DNA from: Nematostella vectensis
Taxonomy: Eukaryota; Cnidaria; Anthozoa; Actiniaria; Edwardsiidae
Length of the DNA: 64,000 bases
NCBI RefSeq assembly: GCF_932526225.1
Contig: NC_064035.1
Location: 14,618,469-14,682,468, forward strand
Reading direction: 5' to 3'
Shown here: positions 25,941 through 38,900 of the stretch, piece after piece
How the letters are laid out: each line of letters begins with the position of its first letter
Position numbering within the stretch: the stretch's first letter is position 1
Made by a program: the position numbers and the translations under genes
Notes under the pieces: model-generated
Database searches by the model: none
Told to the model about the DNA's origin: nothing
The model's input: the letters and a program-made list of their open reading frames with translations, nothing else

Positions 25941-28901
25941 TTATTCTATGTCTTCAGGTCTCACAGGCTCCTTAAGTGGAATTACTGATTTCTTATCCTT
26001 GTCTCTTGAAAGTGCCTTTCGCATATCTAGTAAAAATAATTAAGAAAAGGTTATCAGATTGGGGAAAAGAAAAATACCTATTTTTTACATAAATGTCAAA
26101 TTGTGTTTTTATGGAGTTTAATGTCTTGCTAGACAAGAGGATATTGACAAAGCAATAAATATACAATAATTTATGTCTCCTGGCATTCTCGGGCCGGTTC
26201 CTGAAAAGTCAGATAAATTTATCTTCCGATAGGACTTATCCGTAGGTTAAATTTGCTTAGTAGTGGATAGCTATTAGTCTACCCCAACCCTTGTTGCTAC
26301 CTTATCCCTATCTGCGCAATCTCTTCTCCATATTGTACCTCCCTACTTCCCCTCATTAACATGTGCTCTTTCCACCCTCAACCTGCACCCTCTCTACTCT
26401 CATACCTCTCCCACACCCCTACCCCACTCAGCACTATTCCTATCCCCCCCTCCCCCCATCCTTAACCCTGCAACCAAGCAGCCTTGGACACATCTCAAAT
26501 GCGAACTTTTTTCCTTACAAGGTATCTCCATCCTTCCTCCTCCCCTAGCATCCCTCGGCTCCCAGTTTCCAGTACTAGTACTTGGTCTTACCTCCTGATG
26601 ATAAACCCTGTACTAGAACACACGTAAGGCTGCTTAACCTTTCAAAGAGCTCTATGAAATATTCTATTCCTTATTTACCTTAATTTATTATACATTTATG
26701 TGCTAATTTATTATACATTTATGTGCATGTTTATGAACTTTTGTTGCTTTCATTATATTTTAACTCACTTCTTTCTCCACCAGCGTGTACACCTTACTCC
26801 TTATCAGCCTTTTTGTTTTCCGGTCTATACCTCCCTACCCACTACCTCCTTCCTAATCTTCCCATTCACCCTATACGCCATGGTAAGAACAACTGCATCA
26901 CTATCCAGGACACTCCTTATAGTCCAGCTCCACTCACTGTAGCATTATCCCCACAATTACCCTCTCGCCCTCACCCCTGCCACCAACCTCTACCCGTATC
27001 ACAACCATTATCCCCCTTTTATGTCCCCCTTCTCCTTAGGTGCCATGGTACAAATTTCTGAGGATAAAGTGCAGATTTATCTACCAATAACTGCTAACTG
27101 AGCTTTCAGGAACCGGCCCCTGGTGACTCAATAAAATATATACAGTTTTTTTATGTATGTTGGAAGATGTTTACCTCCTATTTCTTTTTGATACTTACTG
27201 ATACAGTACTTACTAGTTGTTAGAAAATAGAGGTACTGACAAGGTTCTACTAAGCAAACACTATAAAAGGGGCTGAGTATTTGAAACCAAACCCATGTGA
27301 GCTCCAGTGGGCATCACTTACCATAGGCATCTTCGTCAGGATCTCCAGAGTAGTATTCAAGCACCGTCCTGTAGACTACATAACCAAGCTGCTTATACAT
27401 GGCCACCGCTACTTTATTGGAAACTCGCACAAACAAATCCACAAAGAAGCCTTCCTTTCTGTAAAAGGATAAGAAATCATAGGGTTAAAACACCAATAGA
27501 AAGACAAGTCAGGTCTAGGGTAGTGTGGGGTTAGGGTCTCTATGCAAATTACGTTCCAAGGGTGCCATTTGACCAGCTGCTATGTCCCACAGACAGATAT
27601 ATCTAGATCCAACTAAGTTTATTCAATGAATTAGAGCACAAAGATATAACTCATAGATATTTATTTGTGTCAATTAGTATGTCCTTAGAAATCATTCAAT
27701 GACGCGGGAAGGATGCCTGTGGTTAAAATAAGCACCTGTTTGATCCACCCACTCACTGTAAAGCATTACATACATAGTAACTCAGTACTAGTATAGCCAT
27801 GTTTAATATTGGGTAAAAATCTTACATTTCTGATATATTCTCCAAGCTGGACATGAGCTTTGCAGCCAGGCCAAGTCGTCTGAATTCTGGAGCAACACTG
27901 ACGGCTGTAACATGTCCATGCCACTGCTCTTGAGCCTCGCTGCCTTCAGCTTTACCCATGACTTACAGAAAAGAAAAACATACTAAATTCACCACCACAT
28001 GGATAAGCATGGATAAGGATATTTGATCAATATTTTACAGAGCAACCAGTAAAACCATGAACACTGGAGATTTGTATGGAATATTAGTTCTGTCAAATCA
28101 CTTGCAATATATTATTTAAACTATATGTCTCATCAAGTCTTAGTGTCTGAATTTAATGAAAAAATGATTATCAACTTTTAAAACTTATCTTGCTGGAGTT
28201 TCCCCTTCTTAGGATATAATTGATTGCTCACTCACTATAACCCATAATCTGGCCTGTTGGAGACTCCAACACTTGAAAGTACTCAGGCCAGCGTGCCAAG
28301 TACTGGAGGTAGAATGATAATCCATACTGTGATTGATGAAGGAAAACATGCAGGTCTGGGTAAGAGTGAGTCGGCAACAATTTCAGGGAACTTTTTAAAA
28401 ACAGATGGTCACCACATTGGGTGCAACAGTAAATTTACTAAAAGTAAGAGATTTACTCGACTGGATATAGATACTCCAATACACCAAAAACTTGAATTCG
28501 ACTCTTCCAAATTTTCGTCTTATATAAGACTTCTTCAGGGCAGACTGAAGAAGGCGAATCGTTACAAGCTTATTTACATCAGAATAGTGGCGCGAGAGAC
28601 ATGACGGAAAAACCTGGAAAACACGCAATTCCAGATAGAGAGAGAAGGCACAGTTTCTCACAATGGCTAAGGTTCCTTGTATTACGGACTGATTTTTAAA
28701 ACACAAATTTTGGCTTTTTAAGATAACTTTTCCTTGATCATCCTTGCTCTATGTATGAGCTCAGGGACAAAAAGCTCAAATTTCAATGACACTTTACAAA
28801 AAGTCGCATCAATAAAAAAAAGTCACACGTGATATTTTGATTGCTATAAGTTAAAATATAGATACTCAATATAAAATATAGATAAAATATAAATATAACT
28901 C

Positions 28902-28949
<48 letters not shown>

Positions 28950-31550
28950 TAATAATAATAATAATAATAATATCAATATAGATAATATACAATATAATAT
29001 AGATATAAATATAGTTAAAATATAGATACTCAATATAGCAATAATCATGATAAAGCTTTGATGATTGTTGGTCAAGCCAATAATAAAAATACTAAAATAA
29101 TGCAGTTGTAACAGTTGTGGTATCTTAAGTGTCTTTAGAAACGTAAACTTGTCAATAATCATGTCTGGTGTTTTAATTAAATATCTTTATTGAAAGCTGT
29201 TTAAATTTCGAATTCTTCAAAAGCACATATTTTTCTTTATCACTTTCCATGTCAATCTCAACTCCATAGACAACCCTGTATTTTTTCATTATGTTTTTCA
29301 TTATGTTTTTCACAGTGGCTAACAGTACTTGATTTAATTCTAACATATATCCATAGCTATACACTAAAACTATGTAAATTATAAAAATTGTTTTGTACAG
29401 AATTTTTGGTTGTGGTCTAAGCGAAGTTCTAATGCATTCTCTCTTAATAACTTTCTCAATATAAAGATATATGCTGCAATCTTCTGGACTCTTGACCTAT
29501 CTACAGTATATATGAAGTTTTACTTTAGTCATTTGAGACCACCACCCCCATGGTCCCGGGGAAGTGTGGGGTTAATGTGGGGGTTAAGAACACTTTTGAA
29601 CAAGAATCTGTCACGAGGGGGTGGGGAAATTGACAGTTTTTTTTTATTCTTTGTATTATTGATTTTTATGAAACTAAATTTAGCACAAGCATCTTTTTGT
29701 TACAAATTGTTTCAGTTTTGATGATTACAGCACATTTTAATTCCACTTGTTTTGCTTGATTTTATTATCCTAAAATCGCAAAAATAAAATGATCTTGTTT
29801 AAATCATGAAAATAAAGTGTCATGAAATATTGCCATCTCAAAATTTTGATATCGTGAAAATAAAGTGTAATAAGGTAGTTCAATTCAAATGAATTAAATT
29901 GAACTCAAGAAATCGAATTTGCAATTCAAATCACAGATCACAACATTTTTATCATCGATTTCCAAACTTGTTTGGGTCCCGGGGTTTGCAATCGATAGAA
30001 TCGATATTAATCGACTTCAATCGATAAAATTAGTTAATTGTATCTGTGATCTATGGCAATCAATCGAAAAAAAATTGTGAGAAAATCGATTAAGCTGATC
30101 GATTTATTAATTAAATCGGAAAAAATAAAAGACAAGTACGAGAGATTTTTTAATCGCAGTGTGCAAACAAAACGTGAAAACTAAGGAACCAACACCAACT
30201 AGTAGAAGCCACAGTAGTTATTGCCTCAGCCATACAGAATAATGTTTATGGATGCTACATAATTAACTTGTTGCAGTCAGACCGTAAAAACCAACAGTGT
30301 ACATTGTGTATACTACACTACTTGTAACAAATTATTGCTGCAGTCTGGAGAGATGTAGCAAATCATAGAATCTAACCTCACTTGTACCATCGCAAATACA
30401 AGATTAGTTATATATTCTATGAACATCTTGACCATCAGTGCCATTGATTACAAAATCTCCAGAAGGTGAAGAATGGGACATACAACCCTGTTACAATTGA
30501 CATGTAATCAAAGTGTTCTATTAAAATTGAAGGGAAAGATCAGTTTACATTTTCTCTTTTTCTGACGTCTTAAGTTTTGTCGAGTTCTGCATCTAACCCG
30601 CGTCCGCACGCCTATTTTTTTCTTCCACTCCCTCTCTCCACTTGCTATGCAGGGTAAATAATCTCATGTGCTCTCATGCTGCTTCAGTTTTTGCAGCCAA
30701 AGCGTGACAATTAGAAACATATAACGGTGTATATGTACATAAAAGGTACAGTGACCGAGGCAATACGTATACACTTTTATTTAAAAGAACGTCTAAGAAT
30801 CGACTTCCAGCCTGGGCATTTTTTTTACAGTAAATGTATAAGAATGTTATTACATTTTGGGAAAATTTGAGCCTCAGCATTTTTATAAAAAAGGTGCTTT
30901 TCAAGAAAAAAAAAGTGTATGACAATAATATAGGTTTATAATACGTGGGCTAATATAGGTTTATAATACGTGAGCAATCCTTTGTGGGTAAACACTATTT
31001 TTATTCTCACATGCACTGATCAATAGGTACCGATAAAATCGATAGCCTCAAATGGGAAGAATTTTATGAGTATCGATTAATAACGATCATCAGATACAAT
31101 CGATATCAATTAATCAAGGATTATCGATTGATTTCAATTTATCGATCAGTTTTTTATATCGATTTTTATCGATTGCGCACCCCGGGTTGGGTAGATACCC
31201 TGGACTCACTGCACTATTTTCAACATGCCCATTGTACAATGACACTTTCTCTTTTTAAATGCCCAAATAGAGAATAATAGAACATCTCTTGTTCCTTCAA
31301 GCTTGCTATAAAAGACTTTATTTACTACCATGAGCTTGTTTTCACAGTAAGCTTTTGTTTGTAAAGGATACAGTTTCTGTCAAGGGATCCAAATTGCTGT
31401 GGACAAAATAACAAAAACAAGTTGTTTGAACCAAGTAAAAACAAGCCCTTGACAATATTTTTTTCTATATTATAATAAGGAAAAAAGGGATACCTACACA
31501 TTGTTGAAATTAAGCAAATCTTCGCACTTAAATGGGCGTATTGTTGTCAT
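25941..31550 (-). CDS. NAA20: N-alpha-acetyltransferase 20, NatB catalytic subunit, 175 aa
   Basis: Catalytic subunit of NatB, which acetylates nascent proteins starting Met-Asp/Glu/Asn/Gln on the ribosome together with NAA25. Six exons: 31498-31550, 31372-31396, 28236-28326, 27826-27961, 27322-27458, 25941-26026. They total 528 nt with all phases consistent, giving 175 aa (family about 178). Visible: MTTIRPFKCEDLLNFNNVNL, DPLTET, FYLQYLARWPEYF, WHGHVTA, the acetyl-CoA loop RRLGLA (R-x-x-G-x-A), FFVDLFVRVSN, MYKQLGYVVYRTVLEYYSG, DEDAYDMRKALSRD, and the C-terminal EPVRPEDIE. The start is the first ATG of exon 1 and matches the family. Intron 2 (3 kb) and intron 5 (1.3 kb) each host a TIR element. 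Confidence 0.95.
26191..27119. mobile_element. TIR element (929 bp) in NAA20 intron 5
   Basis: Perfect 16-bp inverted ends: GGGCCGGTTCCTGAAA on the left and TTTCAGGAACCGGCCC on the right, with looser similarity inside (agataaat/atttatct). The interior is strongly C/T-rich on the + strand and has no transposase frame. No unambiguous target duplication was found, so the superfamily is open. Confidence 0.75.
28901..28972. repeat. (AAT)n microsatellite
   Basis: Near-perfect taa trinucleotide run in NAA20 intron 2, flanked by tatagata/aatatagat low-complexity sequence. Confidence 0.9.
29978..31186. mobile_element. TIR element rich in ATCGAT, NAA20 intron 2
   Basis: The left end CCCGGGGTTTGCAATCGATA and the reverse complement of the right end CCCGGGGTGCGCAATCGATA differ at three positions. 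Both inner flanks carry clusters of ATCGAT palindromes (aatcgatattaatcgac; ttatcgattgatttcaattt). About 1.2 kb long, with no recognisable protein. Judged a non-autonomous DNA transposon. Confidence 0.65.
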
Positions 31551-31629
31551 TTTTCGGGTGCACTTCTAAGCATCTTATGTGGGACTGCACTTTCTACCAA
31601 GATTGAGCCCGCGATCATTGAATGCTTTT

Positions 31630-32275
31630 GGTAACTACTTTAAGTACGCATCCTGAAGTGTATCATAAGATAGTGTATACCACAACATACGTACACACGA
31701 TACACACCTTCCACACCATCCACAGCTATCTACACCATACACAGCCATCCACACCATACACAGCTATCCACACCATACACAGCTATCCACACCATACACA
31801 GCTATCTACACCATACACAGCTATCTACACCATACACAGCTACACAGCTATCCATAGCTATCCACACCATACACAGCCATCCACGCCATACACAGCTATC
31901 CACGCCATACACAGCTATCCACACCATACACAGCTATCCACACCATACACAGCTATCCACACCATACACAGCCATCCACGCCATACACAGCCATCCACGC
32001 CATACACAGCTATCCACACCATACACAGCCATCCACACCATACACAGCTATCCACACCATACACAGCTATCCACACCATACACAGCTATCAACACCATAC
32101 ACAGCTATCCACGCCATACACAGCTATCCACACCATACACAGCTATCCACACCATACACAGCTATCCACACCATACACAGCCATCCACGCCATACACAGC
32201 CATCCACGCCATACACAGCTATCCACACCATACACAGCCATCCACACCATACACAGCTATCCACACTATACAAGG
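31630..32275. repeat. 19-bp minisatellite, short left arm of an inverted pair
   Basis: About 30 copies of CTATCCACACCATACACAG, preceded by a unique 38-bp segment (31630-31667, beginning GGTAACTACTTTAAGTACGC). The same segment, inverted with one mismatch, borders the far end of the long array at 40804-40841. Three units make 57 nt, so the array reads open in every frame without being coding. Confidence 0.93.
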
Positions 32276-32278
32276 GAG

Positions 32279-32477
32279 GAAAAAACCGTGAGAGAGGCCC
32301 TCAAGAAGGCAGGTGCTACTGGGTCAAAGAAGGGCTGGTTTTTTTCTGGCGAAAGTGTCCTCTCCTTACTCTTCTCGCAGAAGAGGGCGGGGCCAAACAA
32401 GAACGTAAAACAACTAAATGGTGTTAGTTTGCCCTACGAGTGTCTGGAGAAGGATACACGAAAATCGTTCGAGGATC
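32279..32477 (+). CDS. Probable upstream exon of the PHD-finger gene
   Basis: An open segment after the left array reads EEKTVREALKKAGATGSKK onward to LEKDTRKSFED and ends at a strong donor (GATC|GTGAGTATG), phase 1. Splicing to an acceptor at 33081 (tctaatag|TTGGAAATCG) keeps the frame and enters the PHD gene's first exon upstream of its ATG at 33092. The 5' border (tatacaag|GGAGG) abuts the minisatellite and there is no ATG, so an earlier exon would be needed. The peptide is not recognised. The rest of 31551-33080 shows no other gene. Confidence 0.45.
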
Positions 32478-33091
32478 GTGAGTATGAATAACATACATTT
32501 TATTTGCATTACAAATAGCAGTCCACGCCTTTTGCGTTTGAATTTGACTGGAATCGTTATCCGGATTTTATGTTGAAGTTGTCCCGATTTCATGAAAATC
32601 CACTTAGTGTCTTTGTTACTTATGACACGTGGGGTGTTAGTAAATCGTGGAATGACGGAACCCGCCAACACCAAGAAAATAGCCGTTTTTCAGTGTTTTT
32701 TTTTTTACACTTTCATGACGGTGATGTTCTGAGACCACGCGTTCTTGACCTTACCTTTATAAAGTTACTCTCATTTTTGCCGATAAATAAGTAGATCTAC
32801 GTAAGATCTAGATTCCGAGCGAGGCGAACGAAAGATGTCTATTTCAAAAGTTGTCTATTTTTGTAAGGGTTCGTGGTCGCAAATACCATGCCCTTATCCC
32901 CAAAGAACTATTTCTGTTCTTGTGTGTAGCATTTGGCCACGTTTGTGTCATTCTCGATTAACATCTCTAAGAAAATCGCGTCATTTCATTTTCAAAGCCT
33001 ACCTGGGCTTCAAATAACCCCATAATTTAGGCCGTGGGAACGCTTCCTCGAAATAAATAGCAATTAAATTTATCTAATAGTTGGAAATCGA

Positions 33092-35812
33092 ATGGCACAA
33101 GACAAGGCAAAGGGCAAACAGGCAACAGCCAATGCAACGCAAACTCGACGTAAGTAGAGCTATTATAGTTTCTTGACATCTTACCGCGCAGTGCCTTGTC
33201 GATTTCGATCATAGGAGACATCATATCATCATTTTCTTTTTAAGTAGAGCCTTACCTGGATAATAATGCCACGTGTGCAAATTATGCCATGGATGCCACG
33301 GGTGCTGCCGCAGGTGGGAAATTAACTCATATTTATCGGCAATTTTCTTCAATTATTGTTCATTCCTTGTATTGTTATCTTTTTTTATACAATTATAACG
33401 CGCTCATGATCATTCTATGCAATGAGCGCAATAGAAGTATCAAATGACTAATATTGTATTTTTTATTGTAATATTCTAAATGATTTAAAATTGATCATGC
33501 CTTGTATGCTAATGTACCCATCGCTTTCAAGGGGAGTTCGCCCATTACTCCAAACATTAAAAATGCCTCTTTCTTTTTTTTTTTTCTTTTTTTTTTTACA
33601 GTAGAGCCTTTCCTGGGAGCTGCGGGTGCTGCCGCAGGTCAGTAATTAACTTGCATTTGTCGGCAATTTTGTTTAAATTCTTTAAAATTCAATGATAGCG
33701 AGCACGTACTCTGAATCATTAGCCAATTATATTGCTTAGAGCAAACAATTGTCATTACTTTGAAAGGAAATTCATTTTTTGGAGTCACAATTTTTATTTA
33801 CTTCGCTCCCTGATTGATTTTATGTTGAATTTCTTTTGCGTTTTATTTGACAGTGAATTGTTTATGATTCGCTTTTATGACAGTCATATGAAAATTTCCC
33901 ATGCGCAATAATGGCAAAGAGTACTGAATCAATGTGGTTGGTCTTTATTATAGGATCGCAACAGAAACGGAAAACATCAGAAAAATCAGGTATGCATGAG
34001 CTGACTCTCCTAGCAGAATGCAATATGATATCAATATGCCGGTTTATACGGAGTTGAGGACCCAGGGTCGAGCCTTGACAAGCCATTCAAGACCATCCTC
34101 AGAGATCCAGGGGAATTTGTCATGTGTCATGATGTGTGGCTTGCGAAAGGGAATATCACACTCGCATACATACATCGATTTATAATCAAAACGTATTTAT
34201 TTTCATGGGCTTGGGCTGTATTACGGCAGCATTTTCGCTACTCACTATCGCCCGATAGATAGTGAGTGGCGGAAACAATCAGAATGCAGGATTCATGATT
34301 GTATGCGTGGGGGATTTTACTCATTCTTGATATACCCAGGTGGGTATTTCGTGGGTGTTTGGAGGATACATGTAAACCAAATGCGCGGCAGGGCGAGCGG
34401 GCGGCGCCAAACTAATTTCACTGAACTGCCCTAGTTCCCCCCCCCCCCCCCCCCCCCCCCTCAGCGGTGGTAGCGATGCAACCGTTTTTGCTGCAAAGAT
34501 TCAGCCCACATTTTAATCTGTTTTGTTTGAAATCATTTAAAACAGGGCGAAAAGTCAAAGTAAGCAAGAGTAAGGGTAAGTAAAGGCAGTGTTGTATTCG
34601 CCTGACGTTTTTGCCGGCTGTCATGCTCAGGGGCGGATACAGGGGGGTGGATTGGGTGGATATCCACCCCTCTTTATAAGAAAAATTAAGAAAAGTCACT
34701 TTGTTTGAGGGACGGGAGGTACTGTCCATGTGCCTTCGCCATGCTTGACTTTGCTGACGCGACAAATCCAATTCAGCTTGAAGTATCTTTAGATCTATGT
34801 GACTTACCAAAAAACACTGGATCAGTTATCAGCCGACTTCTGCCTTTATCCACCCCCCATTTTGAAATTTTGGATCCGCCACTGGAGCTCGTAATTTATA
34901 ATCATATGTAAAACTTTTGCGACAAACCTCTTCGTCATCCGACATATTCTCATTTCCAGGTTTCTGCTTGGCCTCGTTTCTATTCTATTTATAAACAAAA
35001 AAAAAAAAAAAAAACAAGATGGCGGTCGGTCGTGTAACAAATCTCTCGAGTCATTACCCCGGGGGGTTTTCAATGAAAAATATAGACTTTTTTACGGTTA
35101 CGGTTAATGCGAAAACCATTGTTTGAAATTATTTCACTTCATACAGTTTAGCTTTTTTTAGCTAGCTTAAATTAGTTTATCCTTGCGATTATATGGAAAT
35201 CAGCCTTTTGCGTAAGCTGTGATAAGCACATTTTTTTTGTGTGTGTGTGATGCCCCAATTAATATCCTCATATTCACGAGCACAAAACGACACTCTCCTC
35301 CGCTGGAACGTCATATTCCGTCGTTTCTATGTGTTCTGATGCCAAAAATATAAATTTTAAAAGTTGCTGGGAAAGATTTATCTGTTCCTTTTTCCAGCAG
35401 ATAGCTCGAAAAACACTTTCCCAGCAAATTACGGGTCGATATTGATGGGTCGTAATTGAAAAAGAAGTACACCCGGCCCATAAATGACGGTGTTTGTAAA
35501 TATTCCCTCGCCTTTTTCGCAAATTCTAAAATGAAACTGAAATGTCATTCCGTTTTTTGGCAACTTGATATCATTTATCCTCTACAGGTTGAATAAATAT
35601 TCTTTTAATTTTTGTGAATTATCACTAAATACTCTTCGTATTTCCTTTCAGGAATCAAAACATCCAAGAATCTGTGCAACCTGTGTAATAGGAGAACACA
35701 ATCCAACATGGTTTTGTGTTCATCGTGCCAGCAATGGCAGCATAGAGGCTGCGCGAAAATAAGTCTCTCTGACTACACATCCAACTGGCGCTGCGTCTTT
35801 TGTAACAACTGA
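33092..35812 (+). CDS. Small PHD-finger protein, 129 aa from the first ATG
   Basis: Exons 33092-33149 (or from 33081), 33245-33313, 33602-33637, 33954-33989, 34546-34575, 35652-35812; all junctions phase 1, 390 nt. The N-terminal part is Ala/Lys-rich with a basic stretch (QQKRKTSEKSGRKVKVSKSK). The C-terminus is a complete compact PHD finger with ligands C85, C88, C99, C102, H107, C110, C124, C127 (C4HC3) and the usual Trp two residues before C124 (W122). PHD fingers usually read histone H3 tails, so a chromatin role is plausible but inferred. Exons 33245-33313 and 33602-33637 look like duplicates of each other. A finger of this type also occurs in some retrotransposon ORF1 proteins, so a domesticated origin is possible. 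Convergent with the minus-strand gene ending at 35917. Confidence 0.72.
34437..34460 (+). repeat. Poly-C tract
   Basis: Uninterrupted C-run of about 24 nt in the PHD gene intron before exon 34546-34575. Confidence 0.9.
34628..34884. mobile_element. Short hAT-like non-autonomous element (257 bp)
   Basis: The left end is CAGGGGCGGATACAGG and the right end, reverse-complemented, is CAGTGGCGGATCCAAA. Both continue to a ggggggtgga stretch. CAG-starting ends with a GGCGGAT core are common in hAT-type MITEs. I could not see a convincing 8-bp target duplication. It lies in the last intron of the PHD gene. Confidence 0.6.
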
Positions 35813-35864
35813 TTCTTATACACTGTCTTCTTGAGTTACAGATAGAAAAATACTTGCTCTAGAA

Positions 35865-35870
35865 AATAAA
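35865..35870 (+). terminator. Candidate polyadenylation signal of the PHD gene
   Basis: AATAAA 53 nt after the TGA (35810-35812), just before the convergent gene's stop at 35917. The two transcripts could overlap at their 3' ends. Confidence 0.5.
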
Positions 35871-35916
35871 AAAATTTCCAGATGACACCATTCTTATCCC
35901 TATTTTGTTACATATT

Positions 35917-38900
35917 TCAGTTCACATATTTTGTTGCCACGTCGTGGGCTGCTACGTTTTGGGGGTGGTTCGTAATTTTTTTCAACGCAGTTTGAGGGGA
36001 AGGTCGGGATTTCCTTGGTCGGGATAAACCTTGTTTAAGGAAAGAGATATGATTTTTAGACAGTGCTACCGGTTCCTGATTTTTTGTGGAAAGAAAAGGT
36101 TTTGAAAACAACTGATTGATGCTAACGGCTCATCGAAAATTTCCCTCATATCGACTCAGACAGTAGTCTGAATTTCAGGGAAAAGGCGCCTGAAATTCAG
36201 GCTACTCAGACTGTGGAGTTGAAATGTGAAAAAGATGTCGGGAAAAAAAAAACGACACAGCCACCTAGATCCCAGTGAAAACAAACTATCGCGCCCCCAA
36301 AATATTCACACTCCCCATGAAACATAAAATGGTCCTTCTCGTCCCTGCACATCTCTTAAACGGATACCAATCTGCAGGGCCATTTTGTTCACCATTTGGG
36401 ACGAGGGCAAGGTTGGTGGCGAAAACAATCGAGCAAGCTGACACTGCATTATCCTGGGTGCTTTTTTACATTGTTTTTTTTTTAGGTCAGTCATTGACGC
36501 CATTCATTGGTTTGACCTACCACTAATTGAAAAAGGTTTCTCTAAATATTGACCGGACAACTACTGTAAACAACAAGCTATCTAAAAAAAATCTTGCACG
36601 GAAAAGCCTTACGAAATTTATATAATAAATATTCTCGCCCTGCAACAATATTATTAAACTGGGTCCAGGAGTAGTTTTGAGAAAGGTTAGAAATATCGAA
36701 CAATCATTCCCAAAAGGGGAGATGAATATTGAACAATTATTCCCCAAAGGGAAGATGAATATCCACGAAAATTCCGAGATACAAGAGCCAATCAGAGCGC
36801 GCAAAAATCGCTATCCACTGGTTTGGGGGAAACTAATGGTGGATATATCCTGCCGCTGTTCATCGACCCTGAGGCTAAGTTCAAACGTCGTATTATCCAT
36901 GAGCCGTATTAAATGCAAATGCATGAAGATGAAACAATCGATTCGATTCATTTGCATGCATTTGCATTTAATACGGCTCACTCATAATACGACGTTTAAA
37001 CTTAGCCTGAGGGGAATAATTGTTTTAGTATTCCCCAACTCAGTTAGATTAAATAAGAATTTGTTTTTAATATTACCGAAAAATGTCTTAGATTGGCATT
37101 GAATCTTGCGCGCGACGCGAAACTCGGATATCCCAAGATAAAGGAGCAAATCAAAGCTATCTACTGGTTTGGGGAATCCCTAAAAGCTGGTTATTTACCG
37201 GCTTGAAGGTCCGTATAGTTAAATTGTGACCGAGGTTCTGAATAGGTGCTGACCGAGGCCATTTTGAGATCAGTGAATTTTCAGAGATGAAAAATACGAC
37301 GAGCATCCCTATCAGTTCGATTAGAGCTTTGGATTGCTGTGTATAATGTGGATAGCTGTGTATGGTGTAGATAGTTATGTATGGTGTGGATAGTTGTGGA
37401 TGGTGTAGATAGGTGTGGATAGCTATGGATGGTGTGGATAGCTGTGGATGGTGTGGATAGGTGTGTACGGTGTAGATAATTGTGGATGGTGTAGATTGTT
37501 GTGGATGGTGTGCATAGCTGTGGATGGTGTAGATAGCTGTGGATGGTGTGGATAGCTGTGTATGGTGTAGATAGCTGTGTATGGTGTGGATAGCTGTGTA
37601 TGGCGTGGATAGCTGTGTATGGTGTGGATAGGTGTGTATGGTGTGGATAGCTGTGTATGGTGTGGATAGCTGTGGATGGTTTGGATAGCTGAGTATGGCC
37701 GTGCATGGCGTGGATAGCTGTGTATGGTGTGGATAGCTGTGTATGGCTGTGTATAGTGTGGATAGCTGTGGATGGTGTGGATAGCTGTGGATGGTGTGGA
37801 TAGCTGTGGATAGCTGTGTATGGTGTGGATAGCTGTGGATGGTGTGGATGGCTGTGGATGGTGTGGATAGTTGTGTATGGCCGTGTATAGTGTGGATAGC
37901 TGTGGATGGTGTGGATAGCTGTGGATGGTGTGGATAGCTGTGGATAGCTGTGGATGGTGTGGATAGCTGTGGATGGTGTGGATGCTGTGGATAGCTGTGG
38001 ATGGCTGTGTATGGTGTGGATAGCTGTGTATGGCGTGGATAGCTGTGTATGGTGTAGATAGCTGTGTATGGTGTGGATAGTTGTGTATGGTGTGGATAGC
38101 TGTGTATGGTGTGGATAGCTGTGGATGGTTTGGATAGCTGAGTATGGCCGTGCATGGCGTGGATAGCTGTGTATGGTGTGGATAGCTGTGTATGGCTGTG
38201 TATAGCGTGAATAGCTGTGTATGGCGTGGATGGCTGTGTATGGTGTGGATTGCTGTGGATGGTGTGGATAGCTGTGGATGGTGTGGATAGCTGAGTATGG
38301 CCGTGCATGGTGTGGATGGTTGTGGATGGTGTGGATAGCTGTGTATGGCCGTGTATAGTGTGGATAGCTGTGGATGGTGTGGATAGCTGTGGATGGTGTG
38401 GATAGCTGTGGATAATGTGGATAGCTGTGGATGGTATGGATAGCTGTGGATGGTGTGGATGGCTGTGTATGATGTGGATAGCTGTGTATAGCGTGGATAG
38501 CTGTGTATGGTGTGGATAGCTGTGTATGGCGTAGATAGCTGTGTATGGTGTGGATAGCTGTGTATGGTGTGGATAGCTGTGTATGGGGTGGATAGCTGTG
38601 TATGGTGTGGATAGCTGTGGATGGTGTGGATAGCTGTGGATGGTGTGGATAGCTGTGGATGGCTGTGTATGGTGTGTATGGTGTGGATAGCTGTGTATGG
38701 TGTGGATAGCTGTGTATGGGGTGGATAGCTGTGTATGGTGTGGATAGCTGTGGATGGTGTGGATAGCTGTGGATGGTGTGGATAGCTGTGGATGGTGTGG
38801 ATGGTGTGGATCGCTGTGGATGGCTGTGTATGGTGTAGATAGCTGTGTATGGTGTGTATGGCTGTGTATGGTGTGGATAGCTGTGTATAGTGTGGATAGC

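Noticed and set aside
32279-32477. Alternative frame containing CYWVKEGLVFFWRKC
   Set aside because: It ends at a TAG before the strong donor and does not join the downstream acceptor in phase.
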